Assembly (NCBI RefSeq): GCF_900115005.1 | Contig: NZ_FOUY01000013.1 | Span: 1 to 64,000 of the forward strand | Direction: 5' to 3' | From: Pseudonocardia ammonioxydans | GTDB taxonomy: Bacteria; Actinomycetota; Actinomycetes; Mycobacteriales; Pseudonocardiaceae | DNA: 64,000 bases | In this document: positions 8,139 through 17,679 of the stretch, one piece after another | Numbering within the stretch: position 1 is the stretch's first letter | Layout of the letters: each line of letters starts with the position of its first letter | The notes under the pieces: generated by a model | What the model saw: only the letters and a program-made list of their open reading frames with translations | Database searches by the model: none | What the model was told of the DNA's origin: nothing | Position numbers and translations under genes: made by a program

Positions 8139-8996
8139 TCAGAACTCGGTGACCCCGGCGTCCGGGGCGATCTCGTGCCCGGTGACGTAGCGCGACTCGT
8201 CGGAGGCGAGGAACAGCACCGAGTCCGCGACGTCCTCCGGCTGGGTCACCGCGACCGGGATCAGGTTGGTGAACATCGGCGCGAGCCGCTGGTCGCGGGC
8301 GATCGCCGCACCGATCGAGGTGCTCATGTCGCCGGTCCCCATCGGGGTCTCGACGCCGGTCGGGTGCAGGCTGTTGACCCGCACGTGGTGGCGTCCCAGC
8401 TCGACCGCGAACGCCTTCGCCATCCCGCGCACCGCCCACTTGCTGGTCGTGTACGGGACCATGAACGGCTGGACCTTCATCCCGGCCGCCGAGCTGACCA
8501 GCACGACCGAGCCGCCGCCCGCGGCGACCAGGTGCGGGGCGCCCGCCATGACGGTGTTCCAGACGCCGGTGACGTTGACCGACAGGGTGTCGGCGAACAC
8601 CTGCGGGTCGACCTCGTCCCACGGCGCCGGGACGCAGATCCCGGCGTTCGCGACGACGACGTCGAGCCGGCCGAGCTGCTCCACCGCACCCTCCACCGCG
8701 GCGCGGAGCGTGTCGAGGTCGCGGACGTCGAGCTGCGCCGACACGATCCGGCGGCCCTGCTCCTCGACCAGCCGGACGGTCTCGGCCAGGTCCTCGGGGC
8801 CGGCGTGCTCGTAGCGCACGCTCGGCAGCGGCCCGGCGACGTCGACGGCGATCACGTCGGCACCCTCGCGCGCGAGCCGGACGCAGTGCGCCCGCCCCAT
8901 GCCGCGGGCCGCGCCGGTGACCAGCGCGACCTTTCCCGCCACCCGTCCCCGGTGCACGGTCCCGCCCGTCCCGGTGCTCGCGCCGTCCCCGCTCAT
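8139..8996 (-). CDS. Mycofactocin-type SDR family oxidoreductase
   Basis: This is a 285-residue short-chain dehydrogenase. The cofactor motif TGAARGMGRA lies near residue 25, NAG is in VVANAGICVP, the catalytic Ser is in VLVSSAAG, and the YTTSK motif supplies Tyr and Lys. The GMGRAHxxRLAREGADVIAVD signature and the long loop after it (GPLPSVRY...DLAETVRLVE) are typical of the actinobacterial SDR subfamily whose members use tightly bound NAD with mycofactocin. It would interconvert an alcohol and a ketone, fitting the step before the monooxygenase. ATG 8996 overlaps the upstream small gene (ATGA), so both are coupled. No mycofactocin biosynthesis gene is in the window. Confidence 0.88.
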   Translation of the reverse strand: MSGDGASTGTGGTVHRGRVAGKVALVTGAARGMGRAHCVRLAREGADVIAVDVAGPLPSVRYEHAGPEDLAETVRLVEEQGRRIVSAQLDVRDLDTLRAAVEGAVEQLGRLDVVVANAGICVPAPWDEVDPQVFADTLSVNVTGVWNTVMAGAPHLVAAGGGSVVLVSSAAGMKVQPFMVPYTTSKWAVRGMAKAFAVELGRHHVRVNSLHPTGVETPMGTGDMSTSIGAAIARDQRLAPMFTNLIPVAVTQPEDVADSVLFLASDESRYVTGHEIAPDAGVTEF

Positions 8997-9316
8997 CGGC
9001 TGCCGGCCAGCCGGCGGGCGTTGCCCCGCACCCGGGTCCGGATCGGGGCGAGCACCGCCGCCGCGGTCGCCGGGCCCGGCACCGAGGTCGCCGCGACGAC
9101 CGCGGACCGGGAGAAGGCGTCGGCCTTCTCCACCCACATCCGCCGGATCTCGCGCCGGTCCCGGGCGCTCGGGAACAGGCCGCCGGTCACCAGCCGGGCG
9201 GTGCGCAGGCCGATCACGAGCGGGGCGGTCATCGTGATCTCGGCGAGCGCGAGCCAGGGCGCCACCACCGCGGCGGTGGACGGGCGGGTGGCGGCCCCGC
9301 GTGCGGCAGACGTCAT
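8993..9316 (-). CDS. Small phasin-like hypothetical protein
   Basis: This 107-residue protein begins at ATG 9316 (MTSAARGAA) and ends inside the start codon of the SDR gene (ATGA overlap). It has an amphipathic or hydrophobic segment (WLALAEITMTAPLVIGLRTARL) followed by a helical charged region (REIRRMWVEKADAFSRSAVVAA). This combination resembles polyhydroxyalkanoate granule-associated phasin-like proteins, but I am not sure of the family. Translational coupling to the SDR and proximity to an acyl-CoA synthetase suggest a lipid- or granule-linked role (inference). Confidence 0.6.
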   Translation of the reverse strand: MTSAARGAATRPSTAAVVAPWLALAEITMTAPLVIGLRTARLVTGGLFPSARDRREIRRMWVEKADAFSRSAVVAATSVPGPATAAAVLAPIRTRVRGNARRLAGSR

Positions 9317-9374
9317 GGGCGGACCGTAGCCCGGGCCACCGACAGGACCCGGCCCGGCCCGGGGCACGGCGCGG

Positions 9375-11009
<1,635 letters not shown>

Positions 11010-11451
11010 CGTTGCTCCTGGGTGGTCGTACTCGCGGGGACGGTCGCGGCCGTGGGTGAGCCGGCTCACTGTTCAACCTACCGTGCCGCGGTCGCGAGAA
11101 CAGGACCTTCCGCTCGTCCGGCGCAAGTCCGGCACGGCATCCGGGCGTCACCGGCCACCCGGCGTCGGCGCCCGCGGCACACTGCTTTAACGTTCTCCGG
11201 ACGCACCCGCGGGTCGAGCGGACCGGCAGGTGCTCAGCAGGGTCAAGCAACCGGCCCGGCATCCCCGGACAGTCAGCGGGTGGCGAGGTTCGCCTCGGCG
11301 GGACACGCCGAGCGCAGCGTCGGTGCCGGCCGCCCGGGGGTCCGTTTCCGCGCACGCACGTCAGCGCTGCCGGACCGCGCCGGGCTCGGCCTCCGGCACC
11401 GCGTCGAGCGGTGCCGACGACCTGTCGCCGTCCGGGGCGGCGGAGGTCGAG
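11010..11451. promoter_or_regulatory. Divergent intergenic region with palindromic operator candidate
   Basis: This 442-base region separates the acyl-CoA ligase gene (minus) and the PAS-ANTAR gene (plus). GTGAGCCGGCTCAC at 11056-11069 is a perfect 14-bp palindrome placed where a repressor would block ligase transcription. Next to it the minus strand reads GGTAGGTTGAAC, a possible -10/-35 neighbourhood. The remainder (11090-11440) shows no domain-bearing frame. A frame continuous with the PAS-ANTAR gene runs from 11230, but it is low-complexity and the better start is at 11452. Confidence 0.45.
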
Positions 11452-12138
11452 ATGCTTTCCGGGTCCCCGGATACGCAGGTCCTGCACGCCTGTCGTGACG
11501 ACCCCGCGTTCCGTGCCACGCGCTCGCCGTACCTGATCGTCGACCGCGACCTGTGCATCGTCGGCGCGAACCCCGCCTACTGCATGGCGACGCTGCGGGC
11601 ACCCGCCGAGCTCCTCGGCCGGACGCCGGCCGCGGCGTTCCCGGAGAACCGGGACGTGCCCGGCGCGAGTGCCGCCGCGGCCGTCGCGGCCTCGATGGAG
11701 CGGGTGCTGCGGCTGGGCCGGCGCGACCGGCTGCCGGTGCTGCGACACGACGTCCCCGGGCCGACCGGGACCCCCGGCTTCGTCGAGCGGGTGTGGGTGG
11801 CGGTCAACTCGCCGCTCATCGCCCCGGACGGCCGGGTGGCCGGCGTGCTGCACCACGCCGAGGACGTGACCGGTCTGCTCACCCCCGGCGCCGACGAGCA
11901 CCCCGTCGCCGCCGCGGTCGCGCTGGCCCGCGCACTGGGCGCGGAGAACGCCCAGCTGCGGGAGCGGTTCGAGCGGCACGTGAGCATCGAGCAGGCCAAG
12001 GGGGCGTTGATGGCCCGGCGGGGCTGCTCGGCCGCCGAGGCCTTCGACCTGCTGCGCACGCTCTCGCACGAGACGAACACCAAGCTGCACGTCGTCGCGG
12101 AGGCCCTGCTCGAGGACACGGCCCGCCCCGGAAGCTGA
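11452..12138 (+). CDS. PAS-ANTAR antitermination regulator
   Basis: This 228-residue protein has a PAS/PAC sensor domain at about residues 20-140 (YLIVDRDLCIVGANPAYCMAT, then VAVNSPLIAPDGRVAGVLHHAEDVT). A coiled linker follows, then a C-terminal ANTAR domain (SIEQAKGALMARRGCSAAEAF, LLRTLSHETNTKLHVVAEALL). ANTAR domains bind paired RNA hairpins and prevent transcription termination. The PAS domain probably senses a small ligand or redox state. ATG 11452 has GGAGG five bases upstream. The gene stands alone; its 3' end faces the universal stress gene. The RNA targets are not visible here. Confidence 0.9.
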   Translation: MLSGSPDTQVLHACRDDPAFRATRSPYLIVDRDLCIVGANPAYCMATLRAPAELLGRTPAAAFPENRDVPGASAAAAVAASMERVLRLGRRDRLPVLRHDVPGPTGTPGFVERVWVAVNSPLIAPDGRVAGVLHHAEDVTGLLTPGADEHPVAAAVALARALGAENAQLRERFERHVSIEQAKGALMARRGCSAAEAFDLLRTLSHETNTKLHVVAEALLEDTARPGS

Positions 12139-12167
12139 TCCGCTCGGGAGCGCACCCGGACGGATCA
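12136..12167. terminator. Bidirectional hairpin between PAS-ANTAR and Usp genes
   Basis: TGATCCG at 12136-12142 pairs with CGGATCA at 12161-12167, with an inner CGGG/CCCG stem. The hairpin spans both stop codons of the convergent genes and has no T-run, as is common for GC-rich actinobacterial terminators. Confidence 0.45.
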
Positions 12168-13127
12168 CGGTCGGGCGATGAGCACCGGGCTCCGCGCGTG
12201 GTGCAGCAGGGCGTGCCCGACCGACCCGAGCAGCAGCCCCGCGAGACCGCCCCGCCCGCGGGACCCGACGACGACCAGCCCGGCCCGGGCGGACTCCTCG
12301 ACCAGCGCGTGCGCCGGACGGTCCCGTACGAGGACGTGCTCCACCTCGACGTCGGGATACTTCTGCGACCAGCCGGCGAGCCGCTCGGCGAGCAGCGCGC
12401 GTTCCTCGGTCTCCATGGCCTCCCGGTCGATCAGGACGGCGACGGCCGGGTCGAGGACGACGTCGGACCAGGCGTGCACCGCCCGCAGCGGCACCGCGCG
12501 GCGGGCCGCCGTCTCGAATGCGAGCCCCACCGCGGCCTCACCGGCCGGCGAGCCGTCGACCCCGAGCACCACCGGCAGGCCGGCCTGCGACGCGCCGTCG
12601 CCGTCCACCACACCGGCGCCACCCGCCGCACCGTCGCCGCCCACCACACCGGCGCCGCCCGCCGCACTGCCACCACGGGCTGCACCGTCACCGCGTACGA
12701 CCAGGACCGGCGATCCGCCGTGCGCGGCCACCGCGACCGCGACCGACCCGACCAGCAGGCCGGAGAACCCGCCGAGCCCACGGCTGCCGACGACGGTGAG
12801 CGACGCGCCGTGCGACTCCTCGACCAGGACCTGCGCCGGATACCCGGTGCGCAGTTCGGTCTCGACCTCTATCCCCGGGGCGGCCGCCGTCGCGACCTCC
12901 GCGGCCGCCGCGAGCTGCTCCCGCAGCACGCCCATCGCCTGCTCCCGGTAGACCGGCGCGAGCCCGAGGTCGTGCCGGGTGCCGGACGGCAGCGGGGTGA
13001 AGACCGCGACCAGCCGGAGCCCACGACGACGGTCCGCCGCCTCCGCTGCGGCACACCGCACGGCGTCCAGTGCGGACTCCGACCCGTCGACCCCGGCGAC
13101 CACCGGACCGCCCTGCTGCTGCGACAT
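12165..13127 (-). CDS. Universal stress protein with two Usp domains
   Basis: This 320-residue cytoplasmic protein has two tandem UspA domains. Domain 1 (about residues 8-145) starts VVAGVDGS and ends with the ATP-binding GSRGLGGFSGLLVGSVA. Domain 2 (about 180-320) starts VVLGVDGSPAGEAA and ends with GSRGRGGLAGLLLGSVG. Both keep the G-x2-G-x9-G(S) nucleotide motif. The linker is a Gly/Ala-rich repeat (GGAGVV units) encoded by imperfect direct repeats at about 12596-12680. ATG 13127 has GGGAGAG upstream. Tandem Usp proteins of this kind are common in actinobacteria under hypoxia or dormancy control; no control site could be identified. Confidence 0.92.
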   Translation of the reverse strand: MSQQQGGPVVAGVDGSESALDAVRCAAAEAADRRRGLRLVAVFTPLPSGTRHDLGLAPVYREQAMGVLREQLAAAAEVATAAAPGIEVETELRTGYPAQVLVEESHGASLTVVGSRGLGGFSGLLVGSVAVAVAAHGGSPVLVVRGDGAARGGSAAGGAGVVGGDGAAGGAGVVDGDGASQAGLPVVLGVDGSPAGEAAVGLAFETAARRAVPLRAVHAWSDVVLDPAVAVLIDREAMETEERALLAERLAGWSQKYPDVEVEHVLVRDRPAHALVEESARAGLVVVGSRGRGGLAGLLLGSVGHALLHHARSPVLIARP

Positions 13128-13725
13128 CGAGGCTCTCCCGTCCCCGGCGGACGTCGCCGGACACCGCCCAGGATCCCCGCGCCGACCGGGCCGCGCCCGG
13201 GTGATCCGTACCGTTCCGCCCGGGCCGGAGGTCCCGAGCCCGCCGGTCACCCGCCTCCGGTGCGCACCGCCCGCGCCCGGCTCCCCGGCTCCCCGGCGCC
13301 CCGGCGCCCCCGGGCACCGCTCCCGCCCGCGCACCGCTCCGGCACACACGCGGCTCCCGGCACGCACGCGGCTCCCGCGCACGTGCCCCGAGGGGCACCC
13401 TGGTAGCGCCACGCGCCCCGAGGGAGCCCCCGGGAGCACACGCACACCGGGGCGACGCTCCCCACGAAGTCCCGAAGGGCACCCTCGTAGCGTCCTGTGC
13501 CCCCAGGGTGTCCCTCGGGGCACGGGGACGGGTGCCTCGGACGGGGCCGCACCGGGCGAAGGGCGCCGGGCGAGGTGCGCCGGGCGAGGCGCACCGACGC
13601 CGGCCCGGCCGGGTGCGCGCGACGCTGCGACCGGGCCGCACGGTGCGGCAGGATGGGACGGCACCGATCATTGTCGGCCGACCGGAGTCGGCGCGGAGTC
13701 GGCACGCAGACGGCACGGAGACGAC
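13128..13725. repeat. 598-base gene-free region with dispersed palindromic repeats
   Basis: No supported gene is seen. At 13467-13515 an imperfect hairpin (CCCGAAGGGCACCCT with AGGGTGTCCCTCGGG, one mismatch and one G-T pair) shares loop sequence GCGTCCTG with the 908-948 element. A further degenerate copy lies at 13383-13430 (GTGCCCCGAGGGGCACCCTG then GCCCCGAGGGAGCC). Short direct repeats such as CACGCGGCTCCCG (13360-13380) and GCGCCGGGCGAG (13563-13590) also occur. The last ~40 bases hold the start signals of the subtilase gene (GGAG at 13717-13720). Confidence 0.6.
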
Positions 13726-14994
13726 ATGGTGGACCCCCGTACGGCGGAACCGGCACGTGCCGGTGGCACGCACACCGGACGGCACCTGCTGGTGCTGCGC
13801 GACGACCTCGTCGGCGACGACGCGGCGGCGCGTGCGGCGGTCGGTGAGCTGACCGGGCTGGCGGAGGTGACCAGCAGCCGGGACCGGGCGGCGGACACGC
13901 ACCCGACGCTGCTGTCGCGGCTCGGGGTCGCGGTCGCGGAGCTCGACCCCGACCGGGTGCGGTCGGCGCGGGCGGACCGGCGCGTCCTCTCGGTGGAGCC
14001 GGAGCGGGTGCTGCGTGCCCTGACCGGGCCCGGCCTGTCCGCGGAGTACCTGCGCGGGTTCGCCGACGCCGCAACGTTCCTGGCCGGCCGGGCGGGCGGT
14101 GATCCGGGCCCGGCCGGCGCCCCGCCGGCGCCGCGGATCGCCGACACCGACCAGCTGACCTGGGGGCTGCAGGTCACCGGCGTCGACGTCTGCCCCGAGA
14201 CCGGCGCGGGGATCGCCGTAGCAGTCCTGGACAGCGGCTTCGACCTCGCCCACCCGGACTTCGCCGGCCGGGAGATCGAGTCCCGCTCGTTCGTCGACGG
14301 GCAGCCGGTGCACGACGTCGCGGGGCACGGCACGCACTGCGCCGGGACGGCGTGCGGGCCGCTCGCGCCCGGCACGGGCCGCCGCTACGGCGTCGCCCAC
14401 GAGGCCCGGCTGCTGGTCGGCAAGGTCCTCGGCGACGACGGCTCCGGCACCGACGCCGGCATCCTCGAGGGCATCGAGTGGGCGATCGGCGCGGGCGCCC
14501 AGATCGTGTCGATGTCGCTGGGCGCCGACCTGAACGAGGTCTCCACCGCCTACGAGAACGCCGGCCGGCGCGCGCTGGACGCCGGGGTGCTGATCGTCGC
14601 CGCGGCCGGGAACAACGCGGAGCGGTCGGCCGGGGACACCGGGTTCGTGGGCGTCCCGGCGAACAGCCCGTCGATCATGGCGGTCGGTGCGGTGGACCCG
14701 GTGCTCGCGATCGCCGACTTCTCCGCCGCCGCCTCGTCGGTGGACGGCGGGCAGGTCGACATCGCCGGTCCCGGCGTCGACGTGTACTCGTCCTGGCCGC
14801 TGCCGCAGGGCACGAACACGATCTCCGGGACCTCGATGGCCACGCCGCACGTCAGCGGGATCGCGGCGCTGTGGGCACAGCGCACCGGGGCCCGCGGCCG
14901 GGAGCTGTGGACCGGGCTGACCCGGTCCGCGCAGCGGCTGCCGCTGTCCCCGGACGACGTCGGTGCCGGTCTCGTCCGGGCCCCGGGGGCCTGA
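13726..14994 (+). CDS. Intracellular subtilisin-family serine peptidase (S8)
   Basis: This is a 422-residue S8 protease with the complete catalytic triad: Asp169 in AVLDSGFD, His201 in GHGTHCAG and Ser370 in GTSMATPH. The oxyanion Asn is in AAAGNN. There is no signal peptide or membrane anchor, so it should act in the cytoplasm or be exported by another route. The N-terminal ~130 residues (HLLVLRDDLVGDDAAARAAV and onward) resemble a propeptide-like or interaction region. ATG 13726 follows GGAG by five bases. The stop is one base before the start of a small gene encoding a propeptide-like protein, implying a two-gene operon. Confidence 0.92.
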   Translation: MVDPRTAEPARAGGTHTGRHLLVLRDDLVGDDAAARAAVGELTGLAEVTSSRDRAADTHPTLLSRLGVAVAELDPDRVRSARADRRVLSVEPERVLRALTGPGLSAEYLRGFADAATFLAGRAGGDPGPAGAPPAPRIADTDQLTWGLQVTGVDVCPETGAGIAVAVLDSGFDLAHPDFAGREIESRSFVDGQPVHDVAGHGTHCAGTACGPLAPGTGRRYGVAHEARLLVGKVLGDDGSGTDAGILEGIEWAIGAGAQIVSMSLGADLNEVSTAYENAGRRALDAGVLIVAAAGNNAERSAGDTGFVGVPANSPSIMAVGAVDPVLAIADFSAAASSVDGGQVDIAGPGVDVYSSWPLPQGTNTISGTSMATPHVSGIAALWAQRTGARGRELWTGLTRSAQRLPLSPDDVGAGLVRAPGA

Positions 14995-14995
14995 G

Positions 14996-15229
14996 ATGGC
15001 GACCCGGCGCCTGCTCGTGTCCGTCGCCGACGGTCACGGCATCGACGACGTCGCCACCGCCCTCGACGCGGCCGGGCTGCAGGTGGAGAAGGTGCTGCGC
15101 GGCGTCGGCGTGATCGTCGGCAGCTGTGACGAGTCGCGGCGCGCCGCGCTGGCCGAGGTGGCCGGGGTCGGCGCAGTGGAGCCGGACCGGGAGGTCCGGC
15201 TGCCCCCACCCGGCTCCGACGTCCAGTGA
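14996..15229 (+). CDS. Small propeptide/inhibitor I9-like protein paired with subtilase
   Basis: This 77-residue protein starts at ATG 14996, one base after the protease stop codon. Its pattern (RLLVSVADGHGIDDVATALD, then AGLQVEKVLRGVGVIVGSC, ending GVGAVEPDREVRLPP) matches the compact beta-alpha-beta fold of subtilisin propeptides and stand-alone I9 inhibitors, including the ending V-E-x-D where propeptides approach the active site. I infer a trans-acting chaperone or inhibitor of the neighbouring protease. Homologues are sometimes labelled aldolase-like in databases, which I consider misleading. The tight pairing supports the protease link. Confidence 0.65.
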   Translation: MATRRLLVSVADGHGIDDVATALDAAGLQVEKVLRGVGVIVGSCDESRRAALAEVAGVGAVEPDREVRLPPPGSDVQ

Positions 15230-15263
15230 GCGGCAGCAGGCGAGAGGCCGCCCGCAGGACCGG

Positions 15264-16310
15264 TCAGGGCACGGCCGGGAACGCCGGACGTGCCGCGGCC
15301 CGGGCCGCCAGCCGCTCCCGCGCGATCTCCTCCGCGACGGTGAGCGTGTCGGTCCCCCGCGCGGCGGCGGCGTCGAGGATCTCCACCGCGGTCACGCCGA
15401 TGGCCTCGATCTTCGTGTCGACGCCGTCGTCGCTGCCGTGCACCTCGGCCTCGCAGGCGATGACGCCGCCGGCGTTCGCGACGAAGTCGGGCACGTAGAC
15501 GACGCCGCGCTCGCGCAGCAGCGCCGCCTGCCCGGGCGTCGCGAGCGGGTTGTTGGCCCCCGAGACGACGGCGCGGGCCCGCAGGCCGGCCAGGACGTCC
15601 GCGGTGAGCACACCCCCCGCCGCGCACGGGCAGAGCACGTCGACGTCGGCGGTGAGGATCTCGTCGGCGCCCACCGGGACCGCACCGGCGGTGTCGCGGG
15701 CCTCGCGCACCCGGGCGTCGTCGACGTCGGCGACCACGACGCTCGCCCCCGCCCGGCGCAGCAGCGTCACCAGCGCACGTCCCACCTTGCCCAGGCCCTG
15801 GACCGCGACCCGGCGGCCGGCGAGATCGCGCTCGCCCGCCCACTCCAGCGTCGCACCGACGGCCCGGAACACCCCACGCGCGGTGAACGGCGACGGGGCG
15901 CGCCGGCTCGACACCACGGGCACGTGCTTGGCCAGGACCTCCATGTCGGAGGCGTCGGTGCCCATGTCCGCGCCCGGGACATAGCGCCCGCCGAGCGAGG
16001 CGATGTGCCGGGCGTGCACGGGCAGGAACCGGGCCTTGTTCGACGCGGTCGGCTCGGCGTCGATGACGCTCTTCCCGCCGCCGAGGTCCAGGCCGGCGAG
16101 GGCGGACTTCACGGTCATCGCGCGGGCGAGGGCCAGTGCGTCGCGGACGGCGTCGTCGTGGGTGGGGTAGGCCCGCATCCGGACGCCACCGAGCGAGGGG
16201 CCCATCGTCGTGTCGTGGACGGCGACGGCCGAGCGGATCCCGCTCTCCGGGTCCCGGACGAGGGTCAGCTGCTCGAAGTCGTCGGTGTCGAGGACGTCCA
16301 GGATGCTCAT
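15264..16310 (-). CDS. Leucine/valine dehydrogenase (Glu/Leu/Phe/Val family)
   Basis: This is a 348-residue NAD-dependent amino-acid dehydrogenase that deaminates branched-chain amino acids to 2-oxo acids. The catalytic motif LDLGGGKSVI places Lys80 at the position used by leucine dehydrogenases, and Lys68 lies in MTVKSALAG. The N-terminal catalytic domain (1-135) is followed by a Rossmann domain (VAVQGLGKVGRAL, about residue 170) and ANNPLA / ANAGGVI motifs. ATG 16310 has GGAG upstream. A perfect 9-bp inverted repeat 139 bases upstream is a likely operator. It probably supplies branched 2-oxo acids for catabolism or for branched fatty-acid primers. Confidence 0.92.
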   Translation of the reverse strand: MSILDVLDTDDFEQLTLVRDPESGIRSAVAVHDTTMGPSLGGVRMRAYPTHDDAVRDALALARAMTVKSALAGLDLGGGKSVIDAEPTASNKARFLPVHARHIASLGGRYVPGADMGTDASDMEVLAKHVPVVSSRRAPSPFTARGVFRAVGATLEWAGERDLAGRRVAVQGLGKVGRALVTLLRRAGASVVVADVDDARVREARDTAGAVPVGADEILTADVDVLCPCAAGGVLTADVLAGLRARAVVSGANNPLATPGQAALLRERGVVYVPDFVANAGGVIACEAEVHGSDDGVDTKIEAIGVTAVEILDAAAARGTDTLTVAEEIARERLAARAAARPAFPAVP

Positions 16311-16743
16311 GGGGTCTCCACGGTGAGGCGGCATCGGGGTGGCCGGGGTGTGGCCGTCGACGCAGTCCACCTCCGGTGCGGGACGCAAGCAAGATCGTCG
16401 AGACCGATCCCCGGAAACACGCAACGAATCCGCAGATGTGGTCTTGTTCGGACGCAATTGTTGCGTCCGGAGCCACGGGGACGGAAGTTCGCTGGGGACG
16501 CGTAACGGCGACCGGGCCCGCGACGAGCAGTGGGGTGGCCGAGCGGTCACCCGCCCGCGACCGGAACGCCGACCCCGCCCGGGCGGTCCAATCCGGTCGA
16601 CGATCGGATGCCGTCCGGCTACCGTGAGTAGAACTGCCCGGCCACCGGCCGGTCGCCATCGCGACGGCCGGTCACGTCCGCCCGGCCCGCCGCGTGCTGT
16701 CCGCACGCGCGTCCTTCGACGAAACGACGAAACGATTCCGACC
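16311..16743. promoter_or_regulatory. Control region upstream of leucine dehydrogenase with 21-bp palindrome
   Basis: This 433-base gap lies before two divergent genes. CGGACGCAA at 16449-16457 and TTGCGTCCG at 16461-16469 form a perfect inverted repeat around TTG. A related half-site ACGCAACGAAT lies about 30 bases away near 16419-16429. The local sequence is AT-richer than the flanks. Lrp/AsnC-type regulators bind such sites near amino-acid dehydrogenases, but no such regulator is in the window, so the assignment is inference. The rest (16480-16740) shows no clear element. Confidence 0.5.
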
Positions 16744-16962
16744 GTGTACCCCTCCGTCCCCCTGTCCGCCGACCCGAGCGTCCGCGGGGCCATCGACCGG
16801 CTCTCCGCCGAGTTCGCCGGCCGTGCGCCCGCCGCCGTCGTCGACCGCATCGTCCGCGGTTCGCGCCGCGACCTCGACGCCGCTCCCGTCGCGGCCCTCC
16901 CCGAGCTGGTCGAGCGGCTCGCCCGGCAGCGGCTGCTCGACGGCGCCGACGTAGCGGGCTGA
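16744..16962 (+). CDS. Small three-helix-bundle-type hypothetical protein
   Basis: This is a 72-residue helical protein from GTG 16744. The core RGAIDRLSAEFAGRAPAAVV, then a helix and LPELVERLARQRLLD, resembles small actinobacterial proteins described as three-helix bundle dimerisation domains. A second member lies at 29770-30021 and shares the spacing of SDRLVAEF...LPELLERLAR. There is no clear Shine-Dalgarno sequence before the GTG (upstream is GAAACGATTCCGACC), so a leaderless transcript or another start is possible. The function is unknown. Confidence 0.5.
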   Translation: MYPSVPLSADPSVRGAIDRLSAEFAGRAPAAVVDRIVRGSRRDLDAAPVAALPELVERLARQRLLDGADVAG

Positions 16963-17077
16963 TCCGCACCGGCGGCCCGGTGTCCGGGATCCACCGGTTC
17001 CCGCAGGCGCCGGGCGGCCGTCATGCTGGTGGTCACGTTCGAGTCCGGTCCCGCACCGGACCGGGAGAGGAGCCGTG

Positions 17078-17551
17078 ATGTCCGACGCCGTCCCGCACGA
17101 CCGGCAGCTGACCGAGGCCCGCTGGACCCACATCGCGCTGCCCACCGGGAATCTCGACGCCGCGATCGACTTCTACACCACGATGACCCCGCTGGTCGTC
17201 GTCGAACGGTTCTCCGACGACGCAGGCGAGAGCGCCTGGCTGTCCAACGAGAAGCAGGTCGAGACGCCGATGGTGCTCGTCCTCGTCTCCTTCGACCAGG
17301 ACCGCGGTGAGTCCCTGGGGCTGTTGCAGCCGTTCGCGCACATCGGCATCGAGGTGCCGCGACGCGAGGACGTCGACGCCGCCGCGGACCGTGCCCGTGC
17401 CGCGGGCTGCCTGCACTGGGAGCCCCGGCAGATGCCGGGCCCGGTCGGCTACATCTGCGCGCTGACCGATCCGGACGGCAACGTCGTCGAGTTCTCCCAC
17501 GGGCAGGACGTCTTCGCACTGGTCCGTGCGCGCTGGGGCAGCGGGTCCTGA
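17078..17551 (+). CDS. VOC superfamily (glyoxalase/bleomycin-resistance) protein
   Basis: This 157-residue cytoplasmic protein has the paired beta-alpha-beta-beta-beta fold of the vicinal oxygen chelate family. Visible features are the start WTHIALPTGNLDAAIDFY, a metal-type His in FAHIGIEV, and the closing ALTDPDGNVVEFSHGQ, where Glu is the usual last ligand. ATG 17078 is preferred over GTG 17075 because the AGAGGAG site at 17066-17072 is five bases from the ATG. It may be a lyase, dioxygenase or ligand-binding protein; the substrate is not indicated by neighbours. Confidence 0.82.
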   Translation: MSDAVPHDRQLTEARWTHIALPTGNLDAAIDFYTTMTPLVVVERFSDDAGESAWLSNEKQVETPMVLVLVSFDQDRGESLGLLQPFAHIGIEVPRREDVDAAADRARAAGCLHWEPRQMPGPVGYICALTDPDGNVVEFSHGQDVFALVRARWGSGS

Positions 17552-17679
17552 CCCGCTCCCGGTGCCGAACTTCCCGGTGCCGAACCTCCGGATGCCGAAC
17601 TTCCCGATACACCGATGAGTCCGGCCGCGCGCCGGGGTCGGCACCTGCGGGGGACGACACCGCACCGTGGGAGGCAATC
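17552..17679. repeat. Short degenerate direct repeats
   Basis: At 17562-17608 the unit GGTGCCGAACTTCCC recurs three times with small changes (CCGAACCTCCGGAT, CCGAACTTCCCGAT). The unit is similar in style to the CCGGAACTTCG repeats at 18433-18475 downstream of the next gene. The remainder holds the ribosome binding site GGGAGG before the GTG at 17680. Confidence 0.5.
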
